Source: Sorghum bicolor | Taxonomy: Eukaryota; Streptophyta; Magnoliopsida; Poales; Poaceae | Assembly (NCBI RefSeq): GCF_000003195.3 | Contig: NC_012876.2 | Span: forward strand, 43,322,396-43,386,395 | Length of the DNA stretch: 64,000 nucleotides | Direction of reading: 5' to 3' | Part shown: one piece after another, positions 22,759 through 33,800 of the stretch | Layout of the letters: each line of letters begins with the position of its first letter | Position numbering within the stretch: position 1 is the first letter of the stretch | Translations under genes and position numbers: made by a program | The notes under the pieces: model-generated | The model's database searches: none | What the model was told of the DNA's origin: nothing | The model's input: only the letters and a program-made list of their open reading frames with translations

Positions 22759-24402
22759 ATGAATAGAAGACATCTTCTAGGAAATTTTGTTGACAATCCC
22801 GAAGCGTTATTCAGAAAAACAAGAGCCAAGCTCAAGAAGAGATCATCAACACTACAGCAAGAAGCCTCATCCAATCAAGAAGATCACCGGAACTTGTCTT
22901 CTGAGTTCGAAGCCATGGCGAACAAATCAATCCACGAGTTCTCAGCTCCCACTACAGACAACATCCGTACTGGACCTGCTGCAGAGATCGATGGCAACTT
23001 TGAGCTCAAGCCTGGACTTATCAACATGGTGCAATCCAACCAGATCTGTGGGAAGGCACACGAAGATGCTAGTGCTCATCTCCAACACTTTCTGGAGATA
23101 TGCAGCACATTTACCATATCAGGAGGCCCCAGAGATGCTATACTGCTTCGCCTCTTCCCATTCTCACTGTTAGGGAGAGCGAAGCAGTGGTTCTACGCTA
23201 CAAAGGAAAAGAATACTACGTGGGCACTCTGCTCAACAAACTTTCTGACTAAATTCTTTCCCATGGGCAAGACTAATGCTCTACGTGGGAAGATTACAAG
23301 TTTTCAGCAACAACATGACGAATCTGTTCCAGAAGCATGGGAGCATTTCCAAGACTACATCCCAGAATGTCCCCATCATGGAATAGAGAGTTGGCTATTG
23401 ATGCAGACGTTTTATCATGGGCTCGGCAACAGTGCCCGAGAAACCATGGATGCTGCAGCTGGAGGAGCATTCTTATCACTCACCATATCACAAGCCACAG
23501 CTCTTATGGAGAAGATAGCGTCCAACCATGGCTGGAATGAAGAAAGGACCCAGACACACAAGAAAGGTGGAGGTATGCATCAGCTCAAGGAGGTAGACAT
23601 GCTATCTGCAAAGCTAGACCTGCTTATGAAGAAGCTCGATGATAGAGCTAGAGACAAGAAAGAAGTTATGCACATCTACGACTCTCACATGACATGTGAG
23701 GAGTGTGGAGATACTGGACACTCAGGCAATCACTGCCCTGAGATGCTTGAGGATGTGAACTACATCAACAACAACAACTACTAGTACTACAACCGTCCTC
23801 AACAAAATCAAGGTTGGAATCAACAGAGGCCTAACTACTCAGGTAATTATTAAGGTAATAATTCTTACAACAATAATAATAATTTTCCACCTTTTAGAGA
23901 GTTAGTGTCTAATCAAGGAAAGCTAATTGATAACCTATCTAAGAAATTGACATCTAATGATAAAATGCTAGAAAATATAAATAATAGAATGGATAATTTC
24001 TCTACTGCCATCAAGAATCAAATTAGCTTTAATAAAATGATTGAATCTCAGTTAAATCAAATAGTTGCTGCTGTTCCTGCTACTAACCCCGGTATACCAT
24101 CACAACCGGAAGGATTATAATCTGCAAATCTTGTAGACATGTTTGATGCAGGTAATTGGAGTAACCCCGTCACTGAATTCACTACTGACCTTCTGCCGGT
24201 CAAGAAACGTGATCCAGGACACCCTGTCATCCCGATCGCCATCGGCACGGTGGACGTCCCAGAAGCACTCTGCGACTTTGGCTCCAGCGTCAACATTATA
24301 CCTAGGGTACTCTATGAAAAATTCTTTACATATCCTTTATTAGAAACAACCATGTGTTTGCAGTTTGCAGATCAGGCGTTAAGTTTTCCAAAAGGCTATT
24401 GA
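22759..24402 (+). pseudogene. gag and first protease of E2 (one frame, three stops)
   Basis: The frame starts at ATG 22759 (MNRRHLLGNF), about 135 bases after the primer site. A retrotransposon gag domain spans about residues 90-250 ('GRAKQWFYA' near residue 147). A canonical CCHC knuckle, CEECGDTGHSGNHC, follows near residue 312. A stop at 23782 ends the first 341 residues, but the same frame continues through an Asn/Tyr-rich linker (stop near 23851) and a helical stretch (stop at 24118) into the protease. Its active site reads 'CDFGSSVN' (Asp codon 24274) where Asp-Leu/Thr-Gly is usual. A frameshift near 24395 moves the rest of the protease to the frame at 24354-24755 ('PIILGRPFL'). Confidence 0.82.
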
Positions 24403-24755
24403 AGAACCTTTGTGTCCGAGTTGGTACCTTATATGCCCTAGCAGACTTCGTGGTGATAGAGACCGGTAATGATGAGAGAGCACCCATCATCTTAGGGAGG
24501 CCATTCTTGAACACCTCGGGAGCTGTCATCTACGCTAGTGCTGCCAAGATCAGTTTCTACATCAAAGGGAGAAAGGAGACATTTTTCTTCAAGAACAAGA
24601 CTACACAAATCCTAGATCAATCCAGACGTGAATCAAGGAAGAGGACCAACAGGAGGAACATGAACAAGCAAGTGTGGACCAAGTCAGCTAAGATGGTCAC
24701 TGCAGTTCATAGAGGTCAAGATCATCAACTTAAGTCACCATTTTTGACCAAGTAG
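24403..24755 (+). pseudogene. C-terminal half of the first protease domain of E2 (after frameshift)
   Basis: This continues the first protease in another frame: 'KNLCVRVGTLYALADFVVIE', then 'PIILGRPFL', the conserved flap-distal block of Athila-type proteases. A basic Arg/Lys/Asn-rich tail ends at 24755. A single small indel near the 'FPKG' stretch explains the break. Confidence 0.72.
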
Positions 24756-24764
24756 GACGACCCA

Positions 24765-25406
24765 GGAATGCCAAGTATCTATTGCTCCATAAATGGATAG
24801 AGCTTCTACAAGACATTTTGCGACACCGGATCGGGCGTCAACATAATGGCCGCAGTCACCTATCGGCTCTTATTCGGAACCATGCCCTTAAATCCAACAT
24901 ACATTCAGCTCCAGATGGCAGATCAGACATTTCAAGAAGTTAAAGGAACAGTAACTGATGTCCCAGTCAAAATAGACGATCATTTTGTCTACACAGACTT
25001 TCAGGTTATTGACATGGGAGAAGATGAGTGCGATCCACCCATCATCCTTGGAAGACCGTTCCTTAGCACCGTTAAAGCAATCATCTACATTGGAACCGGA
25101 GAAGTCCATATGCACTTCCCCTCAGAGAAGGTACGCCGCTATTTTACTGACCCTAACTATATCGTTGAAAAATCTAAGCAGGTTAGAAAACGACGCAACC
25201 GCAACCAGAGGAGGCAAGTCATCAAGGACGGATGGGCAGACTATGAAGGTGAAGTGGTAAGGTCAGAAGACATACAGTTTAAACAGAACTTTCCTGAGGA
25301 GACTGAAGCACCGAGTCAGGTGTGGAGAGAGAAGATAACTATACATGAAGAGGAGGCGCCGCCGGAAGTACCGACTCCGCCACCCAATGAATCCCAAGAC
25401 AATTGA
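24765..25406 (+). pseudogene. Second, tandem aspartic protease domain of E2
   Basis: This is a second full protease module directly after the first, read from about 24765 with one in-frame stop at 24798. The active site is 'CDTGSGVNIMA' (Asp codon 24822), followed by 'LQMADQTFQEVKG', 'DFQVIDMGEDE' and 'PPIILGRPFLSTVKA', the same order of blocks as the first copy. A basic stretch (KRRNRNQRRQ) and an acidic Pro-rich tail end at 25406. The two modules differ clearly in sequence, so the duplication is old. Here the second keeps the canonical Asp-Thr-Gly and the first does not. Nothing resembling RT follows. Confidence 0.75.
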
Positions 25407-27463
25407 GAAATGGGAGAGTCCCGTTCAGAGGACTTAAAAAACACCGAACGCCTTGCCAAGAGGTAAACTTAGTAGTTATCCTTTTCCTTTCAATTATTTT
25501 ACTTAATTAGTTATATTTATACTATCCTAAAAAGAATAAGTACATTCACTGTGGTGGCATAAAAATAAAATAAATATTTCTTTTCTGCTTTATAAAATAA
25601 AAATATAAAACAGGGAGTAACATTTATTCAGGAGTCTCAACATGATGAAGGCTAGATATTTATGCTAACACTTAATCAGTTCCACAAAGCTTTGTTGTCT
25701 ATTTGAGCTCCACAGAAATCAAGAATCAAGAAGACTAGCAGACGGAGGACATTCTAATCGCTGTCAGAATGCTGCTGACTTTCAAATACACCTCTGCCAC
25801 TTGCTAGCTACATCAAAAGAAATTACGTCAAAATTCAGCTTGGGGGAGAGCACCCCTAGTTATCCCGATAAGTATTTCTATCTATCTTTATACTTATACT
25901 ATATATACATAATTATGGAAAAACCAAATAAAGATTTTGTGCTTATATAAATATATATATCTTTTGCTTAGTGTGTTTAATAAATAAATAAAGTGGCTAT
26001 GCTAAACTGTATCTAAATAAAACTCTAGCATGGATATGATGAATAGGTGCTCTGCCTAATTTGCAAATTTGAAGTTCTCTCACTAGTTTAGACATAACTG
26101 TTATAATTTAAAGCTTGCTCTAAACCTAAACTTGTGGGATGAAAACTTGATCTGAAGTCTAAGTTGTTAACGGATACGATATGGGAAGGTTGAGCTGTTG
26201 TTTATCTATTCCTAGAGATGCTAGAATTCTGGAGAATTTTATCTTTGAAAATCTTTAACACATGATGAGTTCCTGTATGATGAGAGTTTAAATTCCTACC
26301 ACAGCCATATATACATGCTTGCTAGACTTTGAGCCACACATTTACTATTTACTGCTTATGAGCATTGAGTGTGGTCAAGCTGTGTAGACCCTTAGGAGCT
26401 TGTCATGTGGTTAAATAAAGATTCACTTGCACATTCACTCATATATGCTACTACTACTCCAGGAGTACCATCCACATATATCCATCCATTTCCATCTCCA
26501 GAATCACCCAAAAATATTCTACTCCTAATCCGGGAGGGAATAGCCAAAAATATTTCTATTTTTCCCCTATGAAATAAATGCTCAAGTTATCTTGTTACTA
26601 CCACTTGCTATATTATCTCAAGAGATGAGTGATCTAAAAAAAAGAAAAAAAGTATACGAGGAAATAAAAAGGGGCAAGTGCCTGGAACCTCGAAAGAAAA
26701 GAAAAAGTGAGACGAGAGGTAAAAATGGACAAGTGTCCGACAGTAGAATTAGGGGTACAAGATACCCACCTGAGAGGAAAGAAAAAGAAAAAAAAAGAAG
26801 AGCATCTCATTCTCCTCACAAAATTTCAAAAAGCAAGGAAGGTATGTATCCCCTCAAAGAGCAAAAGTAGAATTAGGCTTTCACCATTGTTATCACCATC
26901 ATCACCATACACCATTCATTCGCCACACATGCACATCTTGGTTTGTCTTATTGATTTGCTTCTTTGGATCCATGGTTTGACTATACAATAAATGTCTTGT
27001 GAGTATGTATATTTTATCTCCCACCTATGAGACCCAGATATTAAAGCCTTATTAGAGTAGGGTGAGAGCGAAGGCAATGTCACTATGCCTTATACCACAA
27101 ATACCACATATTCTTGAGAGAAGGCATATACCATCACTGCCTTGGTAAGGATCTAGAAATAACACAAAAGTGAGATTTAAGAGAGTCATACAAGGAATCT
27201 TTGAGTTTTATTTGAAAATCTGCAAAAACTCCAGAGCTATAGCTGATCAAGAATAAGAGACATGGCACTTGATTAGACCGTTCTATCTTTTAGCTACTCA
27301 AGACAGAAGTAACGGTTACAAGTCCCATGGTGAAAGGTAATGTAAGTAAGTTTTAAGTCTTGACAGTTTACTCTAACTAAGAGACGAGACCTTATTTAAG
27401 AGCATGTGTACCGTCAATTTTTAAAAGTATTGCAGCAACTTCTGATCCATCGCTGAGATTATC
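25407..27463 (+). other. Non-coding 3' internal region of E2
   Basis: About 2 kb of AT-rich DNA without a recognisable ORF. It contains a second polypurine-type motif, AGCTTGGGGGAGAG, at 25837-25850 and a purine-rich stretch around 26634-26850. Its right part is alignable with 11059-11341 of E1. Confidence 0.65.
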
Positions 27464-27502
27464 CTTGCTCAGGGACGAGCAAGAGGTAAGCTTGGGGGAG
27501 TT
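27464..27502 (+). other. Stem-loop plus polypurine tract before the E2 3' LTR
   Basis: Stem CTTGCTC/GAGCAAG with loop AGGGAC at 27464-27483, then CTTGGGGGAG at 27491-27500 and the LTR. The loop and tract are identical to E1; the stem is one pair shorter. Confidence 0.7.
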
Positions 27503-29161
27503 TGTTAACGGTCCTTATGTATCAAATTTAATTATCAAATAAACAAAGAAGAGGATCCAAATGAAATCAACATCTAGACTTAGGGTTTTATCTGATAGAC
27601 TTCCACGAGTTTTGGTGTTTGTCTATTTCTGTAGGGGGTTATCAGGAAATAAGGAAGAAAGGCCCACACGTCGGGATTACATAGAGATATTAACATGCCG
27701 CGCAATTATCTTACATCTAGAAGACTCCAGAAGCCACGGGAAGGAAGCGGAGGCCGAACGGGGCCAGGCACTGGGCGCCCGCCCAGTTGCCCTGGGCGCC
27801 CGCCCCCTCTCTGAGTCCAATCAGGACTCTCTCTCAGGAAAGATCTCCACCGACCTAAAGGATCAAGGATAACAGTTCAATCAATGTCGGTTTGATCCAA
27901 CGGCCCATATTCACTTGAAGGGACTATAAAACCAGACCGCCTGGCCCCTGGAGGAGAGAGCCTCTCAACCCTAATTCATTATTCTTCAAGGGAGAAGAAG
28001 CCCCTGATCAATATTAGAGCCTCCACATCAATTAGACATCTAGATTAGCATAGCTACATAGGATTAGAACTAGAAGGAGTCAATCTTCGATTGGTTTCCG
28101 GATCTGTCTAGAGGATTCTTGGTAATTCTCTAATTGTGCTTCTAATTGTTCTTCTAATTATCTTTGTTCTTCAATACTATGAATATGACTTTGTTCTACT
28201 TCAATATATTGCTTATGACTTTGCTCTACTTGCTTATATTCAAGATTATATTGTTCTTAGTTTATCATAGTTATATACTTGGCTTAGTTAGATTGGATCT
28301 ATATACATGCTTAGGATCGTATAGCGTTTATCCATCGGATCCATGGGTAAATGATAGATATTGTGTAGGCGTGGTGCTTATACCGTATTTATCTGCGATT
28401 GTACCCAATATGCCAGATCGTGGGGTAGTTCGTTATAGTGACAGCTTCATTGATTCTTATATAGTCCCCCTCTCGTGTATTGGGCTGGCAGAGCAACATT
28501 ATTATAGGGGAGTGATTGCTATGTTTCTCATTTACCTTGCTAATATCACTATGCGAGCGTAGTCTTGTCTCGCAATGATTGCTAAGTATGCTTGCACTAA
28601 CTATGATAATGCTAGACTATATAGTTAAGAATAACTTAGGAAATACTCTTGTACTTCGTTCTAATGCCATGCTAATGACTTCCTAGAGTATCTAATTGAG
28701 GTGCTTATCATATTTATTATGTGGCTATGTTATGATCAGATTAATTATCTTTGTCACTATTCATTACTTCATATATCTTTTATGTGACACTTACCCCTGT
28801 ATGAAAGAATTAGATACAATGTTCTCAATTATACATGCAATGATAGATACTCAATCTCATATTCTATTATGTAATCAATATTGATGATTGCTAATCCCTT
28901 CCCAGTGGTAAAAATATAAATAACGATACCTGGAATACTTCCCGGTTAAAATGCTACATCGGTATTAATCTGTGCGCTTGCAGATCCCATTCATTATTTA
29001 CTTAGAAGAGCAATTGCATATTTCAATACCGTGTCTCTCATGTCATGCTGGGGATGACAACTTGGCTTAAGTGGTATGAGGGATAGGTTTGGCATTTTTG
29101 ACACCGTTGCTAGAATTAGAAAACTGTCTACTTTTGGTAATGATGTTAAGAATACCCAACA
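27503..29161 (+). repeat. 3' LTR of E2 (1659 bp)
   Basis: Starts TGTTAACGGTCC and ends ACCCAACA. It is 18 bp longer than the 5' LTR, mainly through a 21-bp gain that duplicates CTGGGCGCCCGCCC (27771-27784 and 27792-27805). TATAAAA lies at 27925-27931. Confidence 0.88.
27925..27931 (+). promoter_or_regulatory. TATA box in E2 3' LTR
   Basis: TATAAAA in the same context as in the 5' LTR; it could drive transcription into flanking element F. Confidence 0.6.
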
Positions 29162-29398
29162 GTAGCGCCCTGTCAGTGAGAGCAATCAGGACCGTTCGAC
29201 GGCGCATTTACTAGGGAGGTTACCGTATTCGCCGGATCTGCCCATTGGAGGTTGGACATCTATAAATATCGTCGGGTCTCTTAGCCATTACTCCTTCCGC
29301 CTTCCCCATCATTCTTGCCTATGCTCCCCTTGCCCTCTTCACCCGCGCGCGCACCCTCGAGCACATAGCAGCGGAGCCGCCTTCCTTCATCCCTCAAG
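29162..29398 (+). promoter_or_regulatory. Promoter and leader of the F antisense gene
   Basis: TATAAATA at 29261-29268 is preceded by an inverted CCAAT box (CCCATTGG, 29241-29248). The first ATG with a long family-matching frame is at 29399. The region right after E2 (29162) is therefore the proximal promoter, and E2 sits about 99 bases upstream of the TATA box. Confidence 0.6.
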
Positions 29399-30838
29399 AT
29401 GCCGATGAGGCTCGTTGCTGCCGATGACTGGCGCCCGTCGTCGATGACGGAGCGCCGGCTGCTGGAGCTCGAGAAGGAGGGACTCCTGCGATCCCACGTT
29501 TCCTCGTCGCGGCCGGAGTGGATCACACCGGCGTTGGACCACCGGGAGCCGAGACCGCCCAAGTGGTACGTGGTCTCCTTCGCCGAGTTCCATCGCCACG
29601 GCCTCGGTTCTCCTCCAAGCCGCTTCATGCAGGCGCTCTACCACCATTGTGGTGTGGAGCTCCAGCATTTCTCGCCGAACGCTATCACCGCCGCAGTGAT
29701 TTTTGCTACGGTGTGTGAAGACTATTTGGGGATGATGCTGCACTGGGACCTGTGGCTTCACCTGTACTGGGGCGAGGTCTTCCATGCCCCTGGTGGGGCT
29801 ACAGGGGTGAGGAAGCCAGTGTGGGCCGGCTGCCTCAACCTGGTGCAGAAGACTGGCAAGGCGGAGGAGCCTTGAGAGTACATTGCGGTGGGGCTGACGT
29901 CGAACCACGCCCAATGGGACTCCTAATGGTACTATATGCGAAACGACAACGACCTCTTCCCCAACTTCACCGGGCGCTTGATATCAGAGCGTCCAGACCA
30001 CAGGAACAACGGCGTCGTCAAGACCCTCCAGTCCCGGATCTGACCCATCCTCGATGCCCTGAAGAAGCTACGCGAGGAAGGTCTGACCGCCGTGTTTGTC
30101 CTTTCGGTTGTCCACCATCGACGGGTACTCCCGTTGATGTCTCGACCGCTGAGGATGGATGAGATGGGTCCCGGCGTCTCGTCTTGTGACCTCGAGGCAT
30201 GCCGGATGTCAAACGAGGCGCACGCGGATGACGAGGTCGCCGCCATAGTTAGAGCGGCTGTCGTAGGCGATTTTCAGCCTGAGCACGTCAACGGCTTCCC
30301 CATGAAACCTGACGAGGGGTCCATCGACCTGGTAAGCCCTTCCCCTTGCCGTTACTCATTTTTTGATCTTTCTGACTCTCCTTAGGACTTACTCCTGCTC
30401 GCATAGGGCCCGATCGACGCTCGGTCCTCGAGGCCTTCGGTAAAGGAGGACGACGTCGATCGTGACAGGAGACGCGAGTCCGCGGAGAAAGAAAAGTCCC
30501 CAAAGGACTTAGAAAAGAAAAAAGAGAAGAAAAAGAATCTCGAGCGGCAAGCGCTCGAGAAACATCGAGCAAAATCGAGGTAGAAGGGGGAGTCCGAGGA
30601 GGACTCTCCCGACGAGGATGACGGCAACGAGGGCGACGACGATAGTGACGACTCTGAGGGGATGACGGCTCATCATGATAGAATCCTCGAGGGCCCGCCT
30701 TAAGTTGACATCGACGCCCCGCAGATGGGGGCTCCTAAGAGGTCATCGGGCGGTCCCCGCAACGGTCAGCAAAAGGAGTCCCCATCGCGTCGTTCCCATG
30801 CCGACACCCCTCCTGTGCCCGCTCAGGGTAGGGCTGTT
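29399..30838 (+). pseudogene. F antisense gene, exons 1-2: 'putative gypsy type transposon' domain protein
   Basis: Exon 1 runs 29399-30331 and exon 2 starts 30407, separated by a GTAAG..TAG intron. Residues 1-160 match the N-terminal domain annotated in grasses as 'putative gypsy type transposon' (Transposase_28 type): the blocks 'GLGSPPSRFMQALYHHCGVELQHF' (about 29603-29674) and 'EDYLGMMLHWDLWLHLYWGE' are diagnostic. Stops at 29873, 29924 and 30041 lie in the same open frame, so this copy is dead. Exon 2 encodes a Lys/Glu-rich then Asp/Glu-rich segment with two more stops (about 30581 and 30701). It is cut in phase 0 at 30838 by element D; the frame resumes at 45012 once D and one CTGTT are removed. 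Molecular function is unknown. Confidence 0.78.
30834..30838 (+). repeat. Target site duplication of D, left copy
   Basis: CTGTT, identical to 45007-45011. Removing D and one copy restores the F reading frame. Confidence 0.92.
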
Positions 30839-33800
30839 TGTCACAGAACCGACCAAATTATAAGAGTTCAAGTGTAGAAACGATCGACAAGCAATCAAGT
30901 TTCCAAACTTGAGCCCATATAATCCCGGTAGTCAATTGAAATCATGAAGGACTTCAAACCAACTTGCAACAAACCAAGATTGTAATAATTCAGCACAACA
31001 CAGCGAATGTTACATAGTCATTCATTGCCGTCGAAGCGGCACCACATCGGAGTTATTAAGTTGTTACAACACTTGTTCGAAGTAGCGGAAGCAAAATAAT
31101 TACACACACACTTTCCAAAGTTCATTTCACAAGTTCTTGTTATTGCCAGAGTCTCATGCCATCCATCCAAAAGCAGCAGGTACGAGTTTGTTAGAGAACC
31201 GTGCCCAACGGTTAGTCCTCATCCCCAGCGGGATGGAGACAGGTCTTGCAGAAGCCATCATAAAAGATATCATCTGCAACAGGTGGGAATAAACCCTGAG
31301 TACGAGATTGTACTCAGCTAGACTTACACGTCTAGTAAAACATAAAGGACACCAACGATCATGCAAGGCTAATATATAAGTAGAGCTGGTTGACTCAACA
31401 TTTTCCAGAAGCTTATATTATAACTAAATCATTGTAAGAGCATCATATTTATTTATCATCAGCCTACCACTAGATTAGCACCTGTACTAAAGCACTTCAC
31501 TTGATTATTACAAGCAATAATAACCATATCAAGTTCACCATGTACTTTTCATTGCTATCATCATTATCATGAACCGAAGTTCTTTAGTGAATGCTACATT
31601 TGCCGCTGCTCTGTCAAGTTCTCACTGATCGGGAGAGACGGCGATTCGAATCGAATTCCTATCCAGCTGGAGGTGTATTCCTAGCACTCACCCAAGCATC
31701 CCCCGTCGGAGTGCAACGGGTCACCTTTGGTACGATTCAGGAATCGCGGTTCCGATAAGCGCCGCACTCCCAGGGCTACCACTCTGCCAGGGAGGTCAGG
31801 AATTTTAACTCACCTGCCTTTGGACTTACGCCAATGGTCCCCCGCACACCGCACTTCCTCCGGTAGTGCACACTTTATACTTATCGACCTTCCGGCCTGA
31901 GTCATATTACTCGGCTTCGCGGTCGGAACGAGTTATCCGGCCAACTAAGTGTCAGGCATGCGTTCAACATGACAAGAGGATGTACAACGATCGGTCCTTA
32001 GCTGCCACAGACGGAGTTACTACAACCTTGCAAAACTCCGCCCGGCTTAAGTCAATTTTAATCCGGTTCCACCCACGACAGCACATATAGTCCATCGTGA
32101 TCCAACATAACCCTATATCGCGCAGGTGGCAGGAGATCACCCGACTTCTACCGATTAAAGCATGGCTAAGCTGCTACTCGATCCTAACTCTATAACCAGG
32201 GTATGGTAAGTTATCTGGACAAGGATAGAGTAAAATGCAGCAAAGGTTTCATCACAACTTCTATACTTAATGCATCAATAGATATAACATATTAAGTAAA
32301 CTTTCAAAAGTATAGGGAGACTTAGAATGCTCCGGGGCTTGCCTTTCACGAACGAAGCTGGCTCATGATTTGGGCACTCAACTTCTTCTTCGGGCTCCTC
32401 GAGTCCGACTTGCTGGACCTCTACCTCCGGGTTGCCCTCCTGACCTTCGGGGTTCACTTGGAGCTCGAAGGAAGCGGTCGCGTCCGATGCACCTATTGCA
32501 TGCCCAATGATTAAGAAGGTGTGCATAATGAAGGATGAATGCTTGATACATAATTAAACTCACTGGACACTCATTTACGGAGTAAGGGTTATAACAAGTT
32601 CATATGAGATGATAAGTTAACTTAGCCAAAACCTATCAAGTTACTATAACAGCAAGCATCACATAATAGGATTAGCTCAGTAAACAGGTCATAACTAGTG
32701 GTAGGCAGATCCAACAAACATGAGAGAAGACATTCTGGAAAGCTTATGAAATTTTCTATAAATCATCTTTAAACCACACAGTATGATTCATAAGTTAACC
32801 AAGTCATTTAAACAAAGTTCCAGGTTCTGTCCCAGAAAAACAGAAAGCACCTATTTCTGGAACCCAACTTGGAACAGCCATAACTTTAAAACTACTGGAC
32901 CAATTGATCCCAAATTTAAACCACAGCTATCTCATGAAGTTTACAACAACTTTGATTTAGACAAGCCTCCCAGAAAACCAAGTTATCAACTAGTAAAGGT
33001 TGTATTACTCCCTTGCTGTCCTGGACAGCTTTTATCCCTCTAATTAATTATTTGATGACATAACCAAAACATAAACAATGCTAACCACCTGGCTTATGAG
33101 CACAAGCACACCACAAGATAGCCAGAACATCATATGATAACCTCCAAATATTTACTAACAAGGCATTTATTAATTTAATTCTAGAAAGGAGCATAATTAC
33201 AAGATACAAGTAAAATGCTCAGAAAAATCTACAAAAATTATAGAAGCACAAGTATAGCATCAAGACATCATCATAAAAATGTCAGAGCAATTGCACATGC
33301 CAAATTAAAGATATGCATTTAACATATGACAAGGTGTTTATTTCATCAATTCAGAAACATGACTTATATGGTGTCAAACAACAAATTTCAGATTATTTAC
33401 ATGCTACAAATACCATAAACAAGTTTTCCCCAAAAGTAGAGCACCAGCATAAGCACCAATTATTTTATATGATTTAATTAAGGAAACAAGCCAAATCTCA
33501 AACATAAATTACATATCAAAGCTGCATTACTCCAAAAATCATGAAATATTTATCATAGCTTTCTAGTACCACACAGAGACTACCATAAAAATTTCATAGC
33601 AAAATAAGCAGTATAACAGGAGATATGAATTTATTCATGAATAACAAGATTAAATCATAATAAATATTTTTCCCAGAAAACATGGTTCATTTTATATTTT
33701 TATTAAAAACTAGCCATCTCAAGGAATATCACAAAACTGGTTTCACAATTTTTTGGATCAACAGAACCTGAGATATGATTTTTGCAAGAAGACCAAAAAT

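Larger units (their letters stand above)
20959..29161 (+). mobile_element. E2: complete non-autonomous Athila-like element (8.2 kb)
   Basis: LTRs lie at 20959-22599 and 27503-29161. A tRNA-Asp-type primer site lies at 22608, one gag-protease frame and a second protease domain at 22759-25406, about 2 kb of non-coding DNA follows, then a hairpin and polypurine tract before the 3' LTR. There is no RT, RNase H or integrase, and no gap pattern suggesting a recent loss, so it probably depends on a relative. In the first 290 bases I count 11 differences between the LTRs. It interrupts F about 99 bases upstream of the TATA box of the F antisense gene. Confidence 0.88.

Noticed and set aside
26592..26991. 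Lys-rich frames in E2 3' region
   Set aside because: Produced by purine-rich low-complexity DNA; no family resemblance and no link to the gag-protease frame.
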